From JAPLJC01 sp963697965 (GTDB lineage: Bacteria; Desulfobacterota; Desulfobaccia; Desulfobaccales; 0-14-0-80-60-11): a stretch of DNA of 64,000 nucleotides. This document shows positions 36,552 to 45,056 of this stretch, piece by piece (the stretch's first letter is position 1; every line of letters starts with the position of its first letter). Both the position numbers and the translations under genes were made by a program. The notes under the pieces were generated by a model. That model was not told the DNA's origin, searched no databases, and saw only the letters and a list, made by a program, of their open reading frames with translations. Location of the stretch: the NCBI GenBank assembly GCA_963697965.1, contig OY969108.1, forward strand, positions 868,001-932,000. The letters run 5' to 3'.

Positions 36552-36555
36552 CCAA
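36373..36555 (-). pseudogene. Tyrosine integrase remnant, copy 1 (C-terminal tail only)
   Basis: Only the last part of a phage-type integrase survives: QTQLGHSSPTVTLNVYAHLM holds the family's LGHSS box and the catalytic Tyr in NVYAHL. Everything upstream of GHSS is missing. It lies immediately downstream of tRNA-Val on the opposite strand, as in an integrated element whose integrase gene sat next to att. Confidence 0.8.
36375..36408 (+). terminator. Rho-independent terminator of tRNA-Val
   Basis: Hairpin AGGGGG...CGG...CCG...CCCCC followed by TTTTT (36404-36408), nine bases after the tRNA. Equivalent hairpin after the partial tRNA copy at 38906. Confidence 0.75.
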
Positions 36556-36680
36556 TCTAATAATTTCATAACTTCTTCGCGGAGACTCAGCGATTATCTC
36601 CTCTCTCTCAACATTATCTTTCTTCCATTGTCCCAGGGCACACCGCCCCGTCTCTGAGGATTTTTCCGCCCCCCGGTCCT

Positions 36681-38642
36681 TTATGGGCGCCCCAAAGATT
36701 TTGCAGGGTGCTTGACCATTGGCACACCTCGCCTCTGCAATTCTTGCATTTTCAAGGAACGATTTACTCCATCTAATTTTCGGTTAATGGGATTTTCACT
36801 CCCCCCTGGCGCCAGATTCACACCATAGACCATAACCATCTCTGGCACCTGGTTCCATGGGTTGCGTACTGCTAAATTGAACTGCCGGGGCCCCGCCAAG
36901 GGGACGAGACGCTCTGGGCCAATGAGTTTCATAATCTTTTCAGATATGGGCCATCCGTCCACCCATGCATTCACATGCGAGGCTTGCAGTAGGGCCATCA
37001 TCCGGTGGCGTACCCTGGGGTCGTCCATGTTGGCGTAATCCAGAATTGTCCCATTGAAGGAGGGGCGAGGCATTAGGGCCATGCAATTGAACTGGGTCGC
37101 CACCACCGCATCAGGGGGCAGTACTCTGTCGAGCCACCGTGTCTCCGCATAGCCGTAAGCATATCTCGTCATGACCATGTCCCGCAGGGATCCAGTCCAT
37201 GCGCCGGGGAAGAGGATGGCGGCGCCGAAGATAGCGATCATTGCGACGACTAGCAACTGGCCAGTCAGAATACGGAAACCTATCCTTTTGTAAGGAGTCC
37301 AGGCCACCGGAATTGCGGCCGCTACTACCCAGAGGTATGGTTCAAAAAAGAAGCGCGCTGTCACCTGCCCCAGGGCCAGGGTGCTGGCACAAACAAGCAA
37401 GGCACCACTTATGAGAATTCGAGGAGCACCAGGATTCTTGCTCCCCTGCAGCCCCACCCATAACAGCAAGGGTCCCAGCCCCAGAACGGCGGTAAGGTCC
37501 CCAAGGGATTGAGGTAGCAGTAAATTAACCGGGAAGGGGAAGAAACCGCCGCCAAAATCAGAAGGGGCCCGCAAACTCTCGGCAAACGCGACTATCAGCC
37601 TATCACCCCCTGGTTTGAACCTCTCCAGAAAAGGCGAGATGGGGTCGCCATAAAACAGCAGATTCTGGAGATGTACCGGAAAGAGTAACACCAAATAGGC
37701 GCCCAAGGCCACCCCCACCGCGCCCCAAAGCATCCGGGACCGTCGGGCGGCTATCAGACCTGCTCCCAGCACCACCACGCCGGAAAACAGGAACGAGTAT
37801 TTGCAGGCCATGGCAAAAAAGGAGCACCCCCAGGCCAGGGTCAGAGTGGATAGATCCATAGTCCGGAAACGCAGGGACAGCAAAATCATAGCAGTGGTAG
37901 TCGCGGCCGCCGGCAACATCATCGGCTTCTGATTGGGCACCAGAAAGGCCACCACCGGACAGGCCAGCACCCCTATGCTCGCCAGCATCTTGTCACCCGT
38001 GGTGGTTCCCAGAGAACTGATGGCGACCACTGCGACCACCAGACCGGCAAATTGCAGGGAAGCTCCCCAGATATCTGTGCCTCCCGCTAGCCCCAGCATA
38101 TTCAAAGATTCACCCAATCCCACTAGCCGGGCGTGGAGCCAGTCCGGCCGTGGCAAGGCTCCGCCCCGACGCAAGATTTCCAAGGGTACGCCCAGATGGT
38201 AATTCAAAGAGTCAGCATCGGTAGGTGGCCCCAAGGATGAAAGCCAGAACCCCAGCGCTGTCAGCCCTATCAGTATGACCGCGGCTTGGCCCCACATGGA
38301 TTGCTCCTGCCAGAGAGCCACCAAGCGACGCCAATGACGCTTCAAGCAACCATGCCTGAACGAGTAAAGTTCCAGGATCCCCAGGGATAGTAGCGACCAA
38401 GCCAGGACCCGGAGTAACCAGAGATTGGCCCTGCCCGCCATGGCCAGTAGGTGAACAACGGCGCCCACCATAGCCGTCACCAGGATGAATCCCGCGGCGG
38501 TGATGAGAGAATGGGGAAGGTCAGCTCGAAGGCGGCCAACGAGGCGGTCCCCCAAGTATTTAAGGCCCAGGGTCATGAAGACTGCTATCAGGGCCGGTAA
38601 CGGCGAGGGGGCTAGAAAATCTTCAAGTTGTGCGAAGGGCAT
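36681..38642 (-). CDS. Large GT-C-like integral membrane protein, island cargo
   Basis: 653 residues with about 13 membrane segments through residue ~500 and a soluble C-terminal domain. After the third or fourth segment comes SLGPPTDADSLNYHLGVPLEIL, an Asp-rich loop placed like the catalytic loop of GT-C (GT39/ArnT, DUF1420-like) glycosyltransferases that use polyprenyl-phosphate sugars. The C-terminal loop includes LPPDAVVATQFNC. The donor and acceptor are unknown. Base composition is lower in GC than the flanking core genes, and the gene sits between the two tRNA-derived repeats, so it was probably acquired. Start ATG 38642. Confidence 0.65.
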   Translation of the reverse strand: MPFAQLEDFLAPSPLPALIAVFMTLGLKYLGDRLVGRLRADLPHSLITAAGFILVTAMVGAVVHLLAMAGRANLWLLRVLAWSLLSLGILELYSFRHGCLKRHWRRLVALWQEQSMWGQAAVILIGLTALGFWLSSLGPPTDADSLNYHLGVPLEILRRGGALPRPDWLHARLVGLGESLNMLGLAGGTDIWGASLQFAGLVVAVVAISSLGTTTGDKMLASIGVLACPVVAFLVPNQKPMMLPAAATTTAMILLSLRFRTMDLSTLTLAWGCSFFAMACKYSFLFSGVVVLGAGLIAARRSRMLWGAVGVALGAYLVLLFPVHLQNLLFYGDPISPFLERFKPGGDRLIVAFAESLRAPSDFGGGFFPFPVNLLLPQSLGDLTAVLGLGPLLLWVGLQGSKNPGAPRILISGALLVCASTLALGQVTARFFFEPYLWVVAAAIPVAWTPYKRIGFRILTGQLLVVAMIAIFGAAILFPGAWTGSLRDMVMTRYAYGYAETRWLDRVLPPDAVVATQFNCMALMPRPSFNGTILDYANMDDPRVRHRMMALLQASHVNAWVDGWPISEKIMKLIGPERLVPLAGPRQFNLAVRNPWNQVPEMVMVYGVNLAPGGSENPINRKLDGVNRSLKMQELQRRGVPMVKHPAKSLGRP

Positions 38643-38859
38643 TATGGAATAACGACCTTACCGGGCATGGTGAGATACTGAACTCGGAAAACGCGTCCAA
38701 ACCGCGCCTTTATTTACCTGGAATATTCGAGATTATGCCGCATCCATAGTTATTTCCGTCCCAAAGAGGTTTTGGAGCCTCATTGCCCGAGTTAAATCTC
38801 CCAACCGGTCCTCTTCTCGAAGCCAAAATTTCTTGTCGAAGGCATGATAGCGCAAATTT

Positions 38860-38897
38860 GGTGGAAGTCACTGGTTCAAATCCAGTACCGCCTACCA
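38860..38897 (+). repeat. Partial tRNA-Val copy (attachment-site duplicate)
   Basis: 38 bases identical to tRNA-Val positions 36329-36366, from the end of the anticodon stem through CCA. The 5' half of the tRNA is absent, so it is not a functional gene. This is the expected scar at the far end of an element integrated into the tRNA. Confidence 0.88.
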
Positions 38898-39121
38898 TAA
38901 AAATCAAGGGGTTACGGATGCAGGCCGTGCCCCTTTTTTCTTTTCTGCTACCATTCTGCTACTACTTTCTCCAAAGATGGCATTTTCCAACCGGCAGGTG
39001 GCCTCTTGATTGGAGGGCTTCATCAGGTGGGCATAGACGTTCAAGGTTACCGTGGGGCTGCTGTGTCCTATCTGCGTCTGAATGTATTTTAGGTTTTCGC
39101 CCTGTTCAATTAGCAGGCTCG
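38898..39121 (-). pseudogene. Tyrosine integrase remnant, copy 2 (longer C-terminal tail)
   Basis: Reads YASLLIEQGENLKYIQTQIG then HSSPTVTLNVYAHLMKPSNQ and on to a short tail. It keeps ~20 residues more at its N-terminal side than copy 1 and is then cut at ~39121, where unrelated DNA with the DUF2442 gene begins. The catalytic Tyr region is present; the Arg-rich catalytic core is gone. It represents a second integrated element next to the duplicated att site. Confidence 0.78.
38906..38939 (+). terminator. Terminator hairpin copied with the att repeat
   Basis: AAGGGG-TTACGG-...-CCGTGCCCC followed by TTTTTT. It is homologous to the terminator after the real tRNA and is probably without function here. 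Confidence 0.6.
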
Positions 39122-39137
39122 CGTAGGATTCTGATCT

Positions 39138-39566
39138 TTAGGCCGCGTCCGGGATGTGAGGTTTCCGTTTCGGTCGTCCTCCCCGTTTGCCGTTTCTCCG
39201 TGAAGCGGCGGTTTTAGCCGCCGAGGTTGACCGTCCCCCTGACTTCCCCAACTGCGAGGCCATCCACCTTTCCGAGCCAAGAAAGCCTTCCAAAAGGCTG
39301 GGCAAGTAAAGATCGGCGTCAAGGTCTGGGAAGTGTATGCCGAAGCCTGACGGTGAAATCTCGATTTTGCTAAGCTGTTGCGGCTTGGCTTCTTCGAGCC
39401 CTTGCGCGTCATGCGGCCTGAACGCGATTGACAAGCCTGTGCTCAGGTCGATTACCAGGCGTCCGATGCGACGGTCATAGCGCACTGCTATTGCAGTCGG
39501 CGTTTTGGCCAGTCGTGCTGCTGACCGCTCGTTTGCGGCTTCGATTTCGTCTTTAGGACAATTCAT
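39138..39566 (-). CDS. DUF2442-type protein (putative antitoxin partner)
   Basis: 142-144 residues. The central part VRYDRRIGRLVIDLSTGLSIAF, LSKIEISPSGFGIHFPDLDADLYLPSLLEGFLG matches DUF2442, with a Lys/Arg-rich tail that may bind nucleic acid. It overlaps the upstream DUF4160 gene by about 14-20 bases, the arrangement typical of a two-gene module in mobile regions. Starts at ATG 39566; GTG 39572 is possible. It was brought in next to the second integrase remnant. Confidence 0.75.
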   Translation of the reverse strand: MNCPKDEIEAANERSAARLAKTPTAIAVRYDRRIGRLVIDLSTGLSIAFRPHDAQGLEEAKPQQLSKIEISPSGFGIHFPDLDADLYLPSLLEGFLGSERWMASQLGKSGGRSTSAAKTAASRRNGKRGGRPKRKPHIPDAA

Positions 39567-39801
39567 GAACACTGTTCCATTTGGCGCATAGGTGCGCTGT
39601 TCTTTCCGCTAGAGCCGCCTTGATCTTTGAAATCTCACTCGCCGGGAAATTGTAATTCTCCTGTAATTCCGGCGGTCCTTCGGGACAATTGAGCTTGAAG
39701 ACGGCTTCACAGCCATTGCCTATAACATGCGCGTGGGCCGGTCTGTGATCGTTCGGGTAAATCACCACACGCAGCCCGCCAATCCTGTCAACAGTTGCCA
39801 T
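39553..39801 (-). CDS. DUF4160 family small protein (putative toxin partner)
   Basis: 82 residues: GGLRVVIYPNDHRPAHAHVIGNGCEAVFKL is the DUF4160 signature, with the conserved DHxPxHxHV core. It is the first gene of the pair. DUF4160/DUF2442 pairs are repeatedly listed as candidate toxin-antitoxin modules by gene neighbourhood; no activity is shown from sequence. ATG at 39801. Confidence 0.78.
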   Translation of the reverse strand: MATVDRIGGLRVVIYPNDHRPAHAHVIGNGCEAVFKLNCPEGPPELQENYNFPASEISKIKAALAERTAHLCAKWNSVHELS

Positions 39802-39873
39802 TATAGCATAAACCTAAGCGCTTGGGTTATTTTTTTTCAATGTGTCCAGAAAACCGAAACACCCAACCCCTGG

Positions 39874-42800
39874 TCATCTCTTCCTGGATTTGGGGATGGT
39901 GAAGAAGACCCTGGTGCCCACTCCCACCTGGCTCTCCAGTTTGAAGGTTCCGCCCAGGGCCTTGACCCGTTCGGACATGGAGGCCAGCCCGATTCCCCGG
40001 CGCCCGCCCTCCAGGTCCTCCTGGCGGCCCACCTCAAAGCCCTGGCCCTTGTCCTCCACCAGGAACTCCACGTTGCCGTCCCCCTTTTTGCCTGCCAGAG
40101 TCACCCTGGTGGCCCGGGCATGTTGGCAGACGTTGCTCAGGGCCTCCTGAAAGATTCGGTAGATGCTGACCTGGTCCTCCATGCTGAAGACCCGGCCCAG
40201 GTCCCCCAGGTGCAGGTCGCACTCCATGCCGCAGTCATCGGCCAGGACCTTGAGGCCCCCGGCCAGGCCCAGGTCCGCCAGCATCTGCGGGCTCAGGGCC
40301 GCGGCCCGGCGCCGCAGTTTTTCCACGACTTGGTCTAACTCCCCCAGGGCCTGGCGGTAATCTTGCTGCACCGCCTCGTCGCTCGCGGGCAACTTCTCTA
40401 CAACGGTCCGCAGTTGCAGCTTGGCGGCCGCGATGCCCTGGGCCAGGGACTCCTGCAACTCGCTGGAAAGCTCACGGCGCTCCTCCTCCTGGTAGGCCAG
40501 CAGCCGCATGGCCAGATTCCGGAGCTTGGCCTCCGACTCCCTCAACACCTCCTCCGCCTCCCGGCGCTCGGTTATGTCTTCGAGGGCCAGCAGGACGCGA
40601 TCATGGGCGGGACCGCCCAGGGGCAGCAGCCGCCCGTTGAGGAGAAAGGTCCGGCGGCCGACCTCCGGAAATTTCTGCACCATCTCGAAATCCTGGAATT
40701 GCTGGTCGGACGGCAGGACCTTGCTTAAGAGCTGCCGTAGGCGGTGGACGTTCCATTGGCCCTCGCCCAACTCATAAAAGTAGTGGCCTTCGGTATCCTC
40801 CGGTTTGACTTTGAAGACCCGGTAATAGGCGTCGTTAGCCGAAACCACCCGCAGCTTGCCATCCAGGACCACTAGAGGCTCCCTGACGGTGGAGACGATG
40901 GCCCGGGCATAGTCCCGGGCCTGCCGCTCCTCCTCCAGGCTGCGTTTGATGAGGTCCACATCCACCACCGCCAGGACTATCCCTTCGATCTTGTTGTCCG
41001 AGGTCCGGTACGGCCGGAGACGCAGGGAGACCCAGCGCCCATTCCGGTCTTGGACTTCCAGTTCCTGGACGGACAGGGTGTTCAGGACCCCTTTAATGAT
41101 CGCCTCCAGGTTTGGCACTTCCACTTTCAGCCGGATGTCTCCCAGGGGCCTGCCCAGGTCCCCGGGGATCAGGCCCAGCATCCCCTGGGCCGCGGGGTTG
41201 AAGCGCCGGATCCGCAGGTCCGGCCCCAGAATGACGGTGGCGATCTGGACCACGGTGAGCAGGTTGTTGAGGTCGTTGTTGGCCTGGAACAGCTCCTGGT
41301 TGCGGTTTCCCAGCTCTTCGTTGAGGGTCGCCAGCTCCTCGTTGGCGGACTGGAGTTCCTCCTTGGAGGTTTCCATCTCCTCATTGATGCTCTGGAGCTC
41401 TTCATTGGCGCTCATGAGCTCCTCGTTAGAGCTCTGCAACTCCTCGACGCTGGTCTCCTGCTCTTCGATGACCGTCTGGAGATATTCCTTGGTGGCGGTC
41501 ATTCTCGCTTTCCAGCTCTAGAGTCGTCCGGCTCCCGGCGGAGGCCTTGCCTCCGGGTTCTTTTCCCTTGGGGAGCGCCTCGACCGGCGGGGTCGCATCT
41601 TCGAAGATCACCAGGAAATAACGATCCGGGGCGGCGGTGGGCCGCAGCGGGCAGACCTCCAGGTTGACCACCCTCGAGGCGCCATCCAGACGCAGCCGCA
41701 GCCCCTCCCGGCGCACCGGAGTATTGGACTTCAGGACCGCGTAGACTGCGGCCCTGAGCTCCACCGCCAGGCTCTGCCGGACCATTTTGAGGAGATTGAG
41801 GCTGGCCTCCCCGGGGCTCGGCTCCAGGAAACGGCCGGTGTGTCCCCGGAATTGGATGATGTTCAGGTTGGCGTTGATTACCACCCCGGCCGGGGCGAAG
41901 CGGGACAGGACGATGCGGTCCGTTTCCTTTTGCAAATCCTCTAGGGAGACCATTTCCTCCGGAGATTTGACCTTAACCTTGCCCTGGCCCTCTCCCCCAT
42001 CCACCTCGGGGAAGGGAGGGAGGGCCTGGTACGGGACCGCCACCGTCTTTTTCTGAAAGACCTTGAGTTTTTTGTCCAGGGGGTTGAAGTACTCCGTGAA
42101 GGCGCTCAAGGCCTCGGATTTGCCCAGGAGCAGGAAGCCGCCCGGCTTCAAGGCGAAATGGAAGATGGGGATCACCTTCTTCTGCAGCACCGCCCCGAAA
42201 TAGATGAGGACGTTGCGGCAACTGACGAGGTCCAGGCGGGAGAAGGGCGGGTCCTTGGTCAGGTTCTGTTTGGCGAAGAGGCACATGGACCGGATGGTCT
42301 TGCTCACCTGGTAGCCGCCGGCCACCTTGCTGAAAAAGCGCCGCAGCCGGTTCGCGGAAACGTCCGCGGTAATGGCTTCCGTATAGATGCCCAGGCGGGC
42401 CTGGTCAATCACCCTGTCTTCGACATCGGTGGCGAAAATCTGGATCTGGACGTTGCTGGCCATGTCCCCCAGGAATTCCAGCAGGCTGATGGCCAGGGAG
42501 TAGGCCTCCTCGCCGCTGGCGCAGCCGGGCACCCAGATGCGGATGGGCTCATCCTCGGCCCGGTTACGCAGGATTTCGGGGAAGACGATTTTTTGCAAGG
42601 TCTCAAAGGACTCCGGCTCCCGGAAAAAACTGGTGACGTTGATCAGAATGTCTTCGTAGAGATTCTTGACTTCCTCCGGATGCTGCCGCAGGTATTTGAC
42701 ATAGTCCTCGATTTTTTCCACACGCTGCAACAGCATACGCCGGTGGAGGCGCCGTTTGATGGTGCTGTGCTTGTAATGGGTAAAGTCGAGGCCGGCGGTC

Positions 42801-43628
42801 GTCTTGAGCATCAATAGAATCTGGTTGAAGACCCCCTCTTCCAAGGGGGCCTCTGCCTCCCTGGCGGGGAGCGGCGCCACTGGCAGGGGAAGATGGTGGG
42901 ATAGGCCCGCCAATTTCCGGGCGATCTTCTCGGGAGAGAGGGCGAAATCGACGACGCCCGCGGCGATGGCGCTCTCGGGCATCCCGGGATACTTGGCGCT
43001 CTCGATGTCCTGGGCGAAGGTGACGCCGCCTCCGGCCTTGATGGCCTGGAGGCCCAGGACCCCGTCGGAGGCGGTGCCCGACAGGATCACTCCGATGGCC
43101 CGGCTGCCCTCGTCCTGGGCCAGGGAGCGCAGGAAGATGTCAATGGGACGGGTCAGCACCCGGGGCTCGGCCCGGCTAGCTCAGATGCAGCACCCCCCCC
43201 TCCAGGGTCATGAGGAGGTCCGGGGGGGTGACGTAGATGATATTGGGCTGAACCCGCGTGCCGTCCTGCACCTCGGTGACCGGCATCCGGGTGGTCTTGG
43301 CCAGGATCTCCGGCAGCATGCTGTGGGAGCGGGGGGCCATGTGCTGCAACAGGACGAAGCCCATGCCGGTATTCGTGGGCAGGTTCTCGATGAGTCTGGT
43401 GAAGGCCTCCAGGCCGCCGGCCGAGGCGCCTATCCCGACTATGGCCCAGGGCCGCGCCGCGGCCGGAGATGCCGGGGCCGTCTCCAGGCCCGGCAGGTTG
43501 GTGGCGGCTCCGGCCCCCTCCTTCCCGGTGTCTTTGGCAGGAGGCTTTTTCGGCCCGTTAACCTTCCCCCCCCTGGAGCCAGCCTTGTTAATGGATTTCT
43601 TAGATCCGCCAGACTTGGTTGCAGCCAT
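39874..43628 (-). pseudogene. CheB-CheR-PAS-histidine-kinase fusion with two frameshifts
   Basis: A ~1250-residue sensor that would join a CheB methylesterase (GIGASAGGLEAF, LLQHMAPRSHS, LSGTASDG), a CheR methyltransferase (GCASGEEAYSLAI, DLVSCRNVLIYFG), a coiled coil (SVEELQSSNEELMSANEELQ), two PAS-like domains and a HisKA_3/HATPase_c end (RIFQEALSNVCQHA, RRGIGLASMSER). Breaks fall near 43180, where GAGCTAGC shifts the frame inside CheB, and near 41503, where one extra A in GAGAATG separates LELESE from MTATKEYL. The kinase box reads ERRELSSELQESLAQ, with Gln where the phosphorylated His (ELHD) belongs. Start ATG 43628 with AGGTGA upstream. It may be decaying or may contain sequence errors; both frames are well preserved. 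Confidence 0.75.
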
Positions 43629-43668
43629 GCCGTTATCACCTGGGTGGGGAATCAATTAGAATATTGAC

Positions 43669-43708
43669 ACAATAATTAAATTATTAATTATTGTCTCGAC
43701 AATAATTC
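43669..43708. promoter_or_regulatory. AT-rich palindrome upstream of the CheB-CheR sensor
   Basis: A perfect inverted repeat ACAATAATTAA-ATTA-TTAATTATTGT (43669-43694) followed by a third half-site GACAATAATT (43699-43708). It lies 40-80 bases before the sensor start in an AT-rich island within GC-rich DNA, so it is a likely operator or promoter element. Confidence 0.5.
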
Positions 43709-43899
43709 TAATATATCTAAAAAAAGGAATACAAATACGACGCCCGAACAGAGGTACCTGAGAGTCCGGACGGAAAAATCGGGGATAGCTGCCTGTGCCT
43801 CTGGACTTCTGGAGAATTATCCTTTAATTGGAATCGTTAATCCCGGCCGGGGTTCCGATATTTCCTGGAATCCGGCGCCCCTGAGGGAGGGAGAAGAAG

Positions 43900-44139
43900 A
43901 TGCTGAAAACCGTCGGTGTGCTGCTCCTGGTAGTTATGCTGCTTGGCGGCTGTGCCGGTTCCGCCTTTGACACAACTTCCGCAGAGCGGACCGGGGTCGG
44001 CGGGCTTATCGGCGCCGGCAGCGGCGCCCTCATCGGCGCCGCGGCCGGTAATCCGGCTGCCGGAGCCGCCATCGGCGCCGGCGCCGGCCTGCTGGGCGGC
44101 TACATCTACGACCAATATCAAAAGTCGCACGGCAATTAG
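43900..44139 (+). CDS. Small glycine-zipper lipoprotein
   Basis: 79 residues. Lipoprotein signal MLKTVGVLLLVVMLLGGCAG (lipobox LGGC), then a glycine-zipper: GVGGLIGAGSGALIGAAAGNPAAGAAIGAGAGLLGGYIYDQ, which should insert in or lie on a membrane. Such proteins are common outer-membrane-associated lipoproteins of unclear role. GGGAGGGAG precedes the ATG at 43900. Confidence 0.8.
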   Translation: MLKTVGVLLLVVMLLGGCAGSAFDTTSAERTGVGGLIGAGSGALIGAAAGNPAAGAAIGAGAGLLGGYIYDQYQKSHGN

Positions 44140-44508
44140 CACTACAGAGCTTTGCGCCTCATCCCGGCGCTTTTCCGGAGGCGTCCCTGGAGGCTGAGAG
44201 GGGGCGCGGTTCTAAGGGATTGTGCCTCTGGGGGCGGACCCCGCAAGCCGCCGGAGGTGCGGCGGCCGCGGGCCCCCCTATTATAGGCCGGGAACTCGCT
44301 GAGTCGCCCCGAGGCAGTCCTTACCCCACCCCAATAGCAGGGCGCGCCAGAAGCGCCCTAGGCCTGACCCTCGGCGACCAGGGCCCACGCCCCATCCCCT
44401 TTATTCGTCACCTCTATCCTGAGCCCGAATTGGGCGCCCCCAAATTGGAGGTTGAGGTGGTTATCTGCGCCTGTTTACCATAGGGCGGGTGCTCTCGATC
44501 CAGGGCGG
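44140..44508. other. Region without recognised genes
   Basis: About 370 bases between the glycine-zipper lipoprotein and the XRE promoter. GC-rich with a CCGCAAGCCGCCGG/CGGCGGCCGCGG inverted stretch near 44245-44270. An open frame at 44220-44483 has no family resemblance and atypical composition, and I do not call it. Confidence 0.4.
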
Positions 44509-44549
44509 TTGACAATTTATATATTTAAAATAATATAGTATTTTAAATA
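44509..44549 (+). promoter_or_regulatory. Promoter overlapped by a perfect 11-bp palindrome (operator)
   Basis: TTGACA (44509-44514), 16-base spacer, TAATAT (44531-44536). The -10 box and start region are covered by the inverted repeat TATTTAAAATA / TATTTTAAATA (44522-44532 and 44539-44549, 6-base spacer). It stands 18 bases before the XRE start codon, an ideal place for auto-repression. Confidence 0.7.
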
Positions 44550-44567
44550 ATAGAAGAGTGGTTGATT

Positions 44568-45056
44568 ATGGACCGGATCGACATCCCTCCTTTAATCAAG
44601 CGCCTGCGGCGGCGGCTGGGACTGACCCAGGAGCAGTTAGCCCATGAGGTGGGGGTAACCTTCAGCACCGTCAATCAATGGGAAAATGGCCGGCGAAGGC
44701 CCCAACCCTTTCTCCTGAGACTGCTCCTGGAGATGGAGGCCGGCCTGGACCAGCTCCCGGGGCGGGTTGGGGCCCCCATCTATCGGGAGACCTCGCGGGT
44801 TGCCTCAACGGGAGCAAAGGCCCCGACCGGCCATCTGACCAGGAGCGCGGCCCTGGACTTTAAGAGGAGGTGGCAGCGGGTCAACGCCGCTGAATTAGAG
44901 GAACTCGTTTTCACCCCGGTGGCCCACAAGTTTCGCCAATTGGCGGCGCTGCTGGCATCTGCGGAGACCCTGGGCTGGACCGCCGGGGCGGAGGCGGCGG
45001 TAGAGGGCCCGGTCCGGCGGCGCTGGGCCAGGCTGCGCCGGAGGCAGCATGCCTGA
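44568..45056 (+). CDS. XRE-family HTH regulator, partner of the nucleotidyltransferase
   Basis: 162 residues. N-terminal HTH_3/XRE domain (IKRLRRRLGLTQEQLAHEVG, VTFSTVNQWENGRRRPQPF), then a C-terminal helical domain with LDFKRRWQRVNAAELEELVF and KFRQLAALLASAETLGW, a pattern seen in regulators encoded beside nucleotidyltransferase-like proteins. Start ATG 44568; a TTG two codons earlier is possible. It overlaps the next gene by eight bases. The palindrome at 44522-44549 is its likely operator. Confidence 0.8.
   Translation: MDRIDIPPLIKRLRRRLGLTQEQLAHEVGVTFSTVNQWENGRRRPQPFLLRLLLEMEAGLDQLPGRVGAPIYRETSRVASTGAKAPTGHLTRSAALDFKRRWQRVNAAELEELVFTPVAHKFRQLAALLASAETLGWTAGAEAAVEGPVRRRWARLRRRQHA

Noticed and set aside
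38860..38897. Possible second tRNA-Val
   Set aside because: Only the 3' half is present; no D arm, anticodon or 5' acceptor strand.
38710..38907. Open frame encoding MVGGTGFEPVTST... on the minus strand
   Set aside because: This peptide is the antisense reading of the tRNA 3' end (GGTGFEPVT), a well-known false gene next to tRNAs and their att copies.
44220..44483. Possible 87-residue gene after the glycine-zipper lipoprotein
   Set aside because: No ribosome site, no recognisable features, Pro/Arg/Gly-rich composition typical of chance frames in GC-rich DNA.
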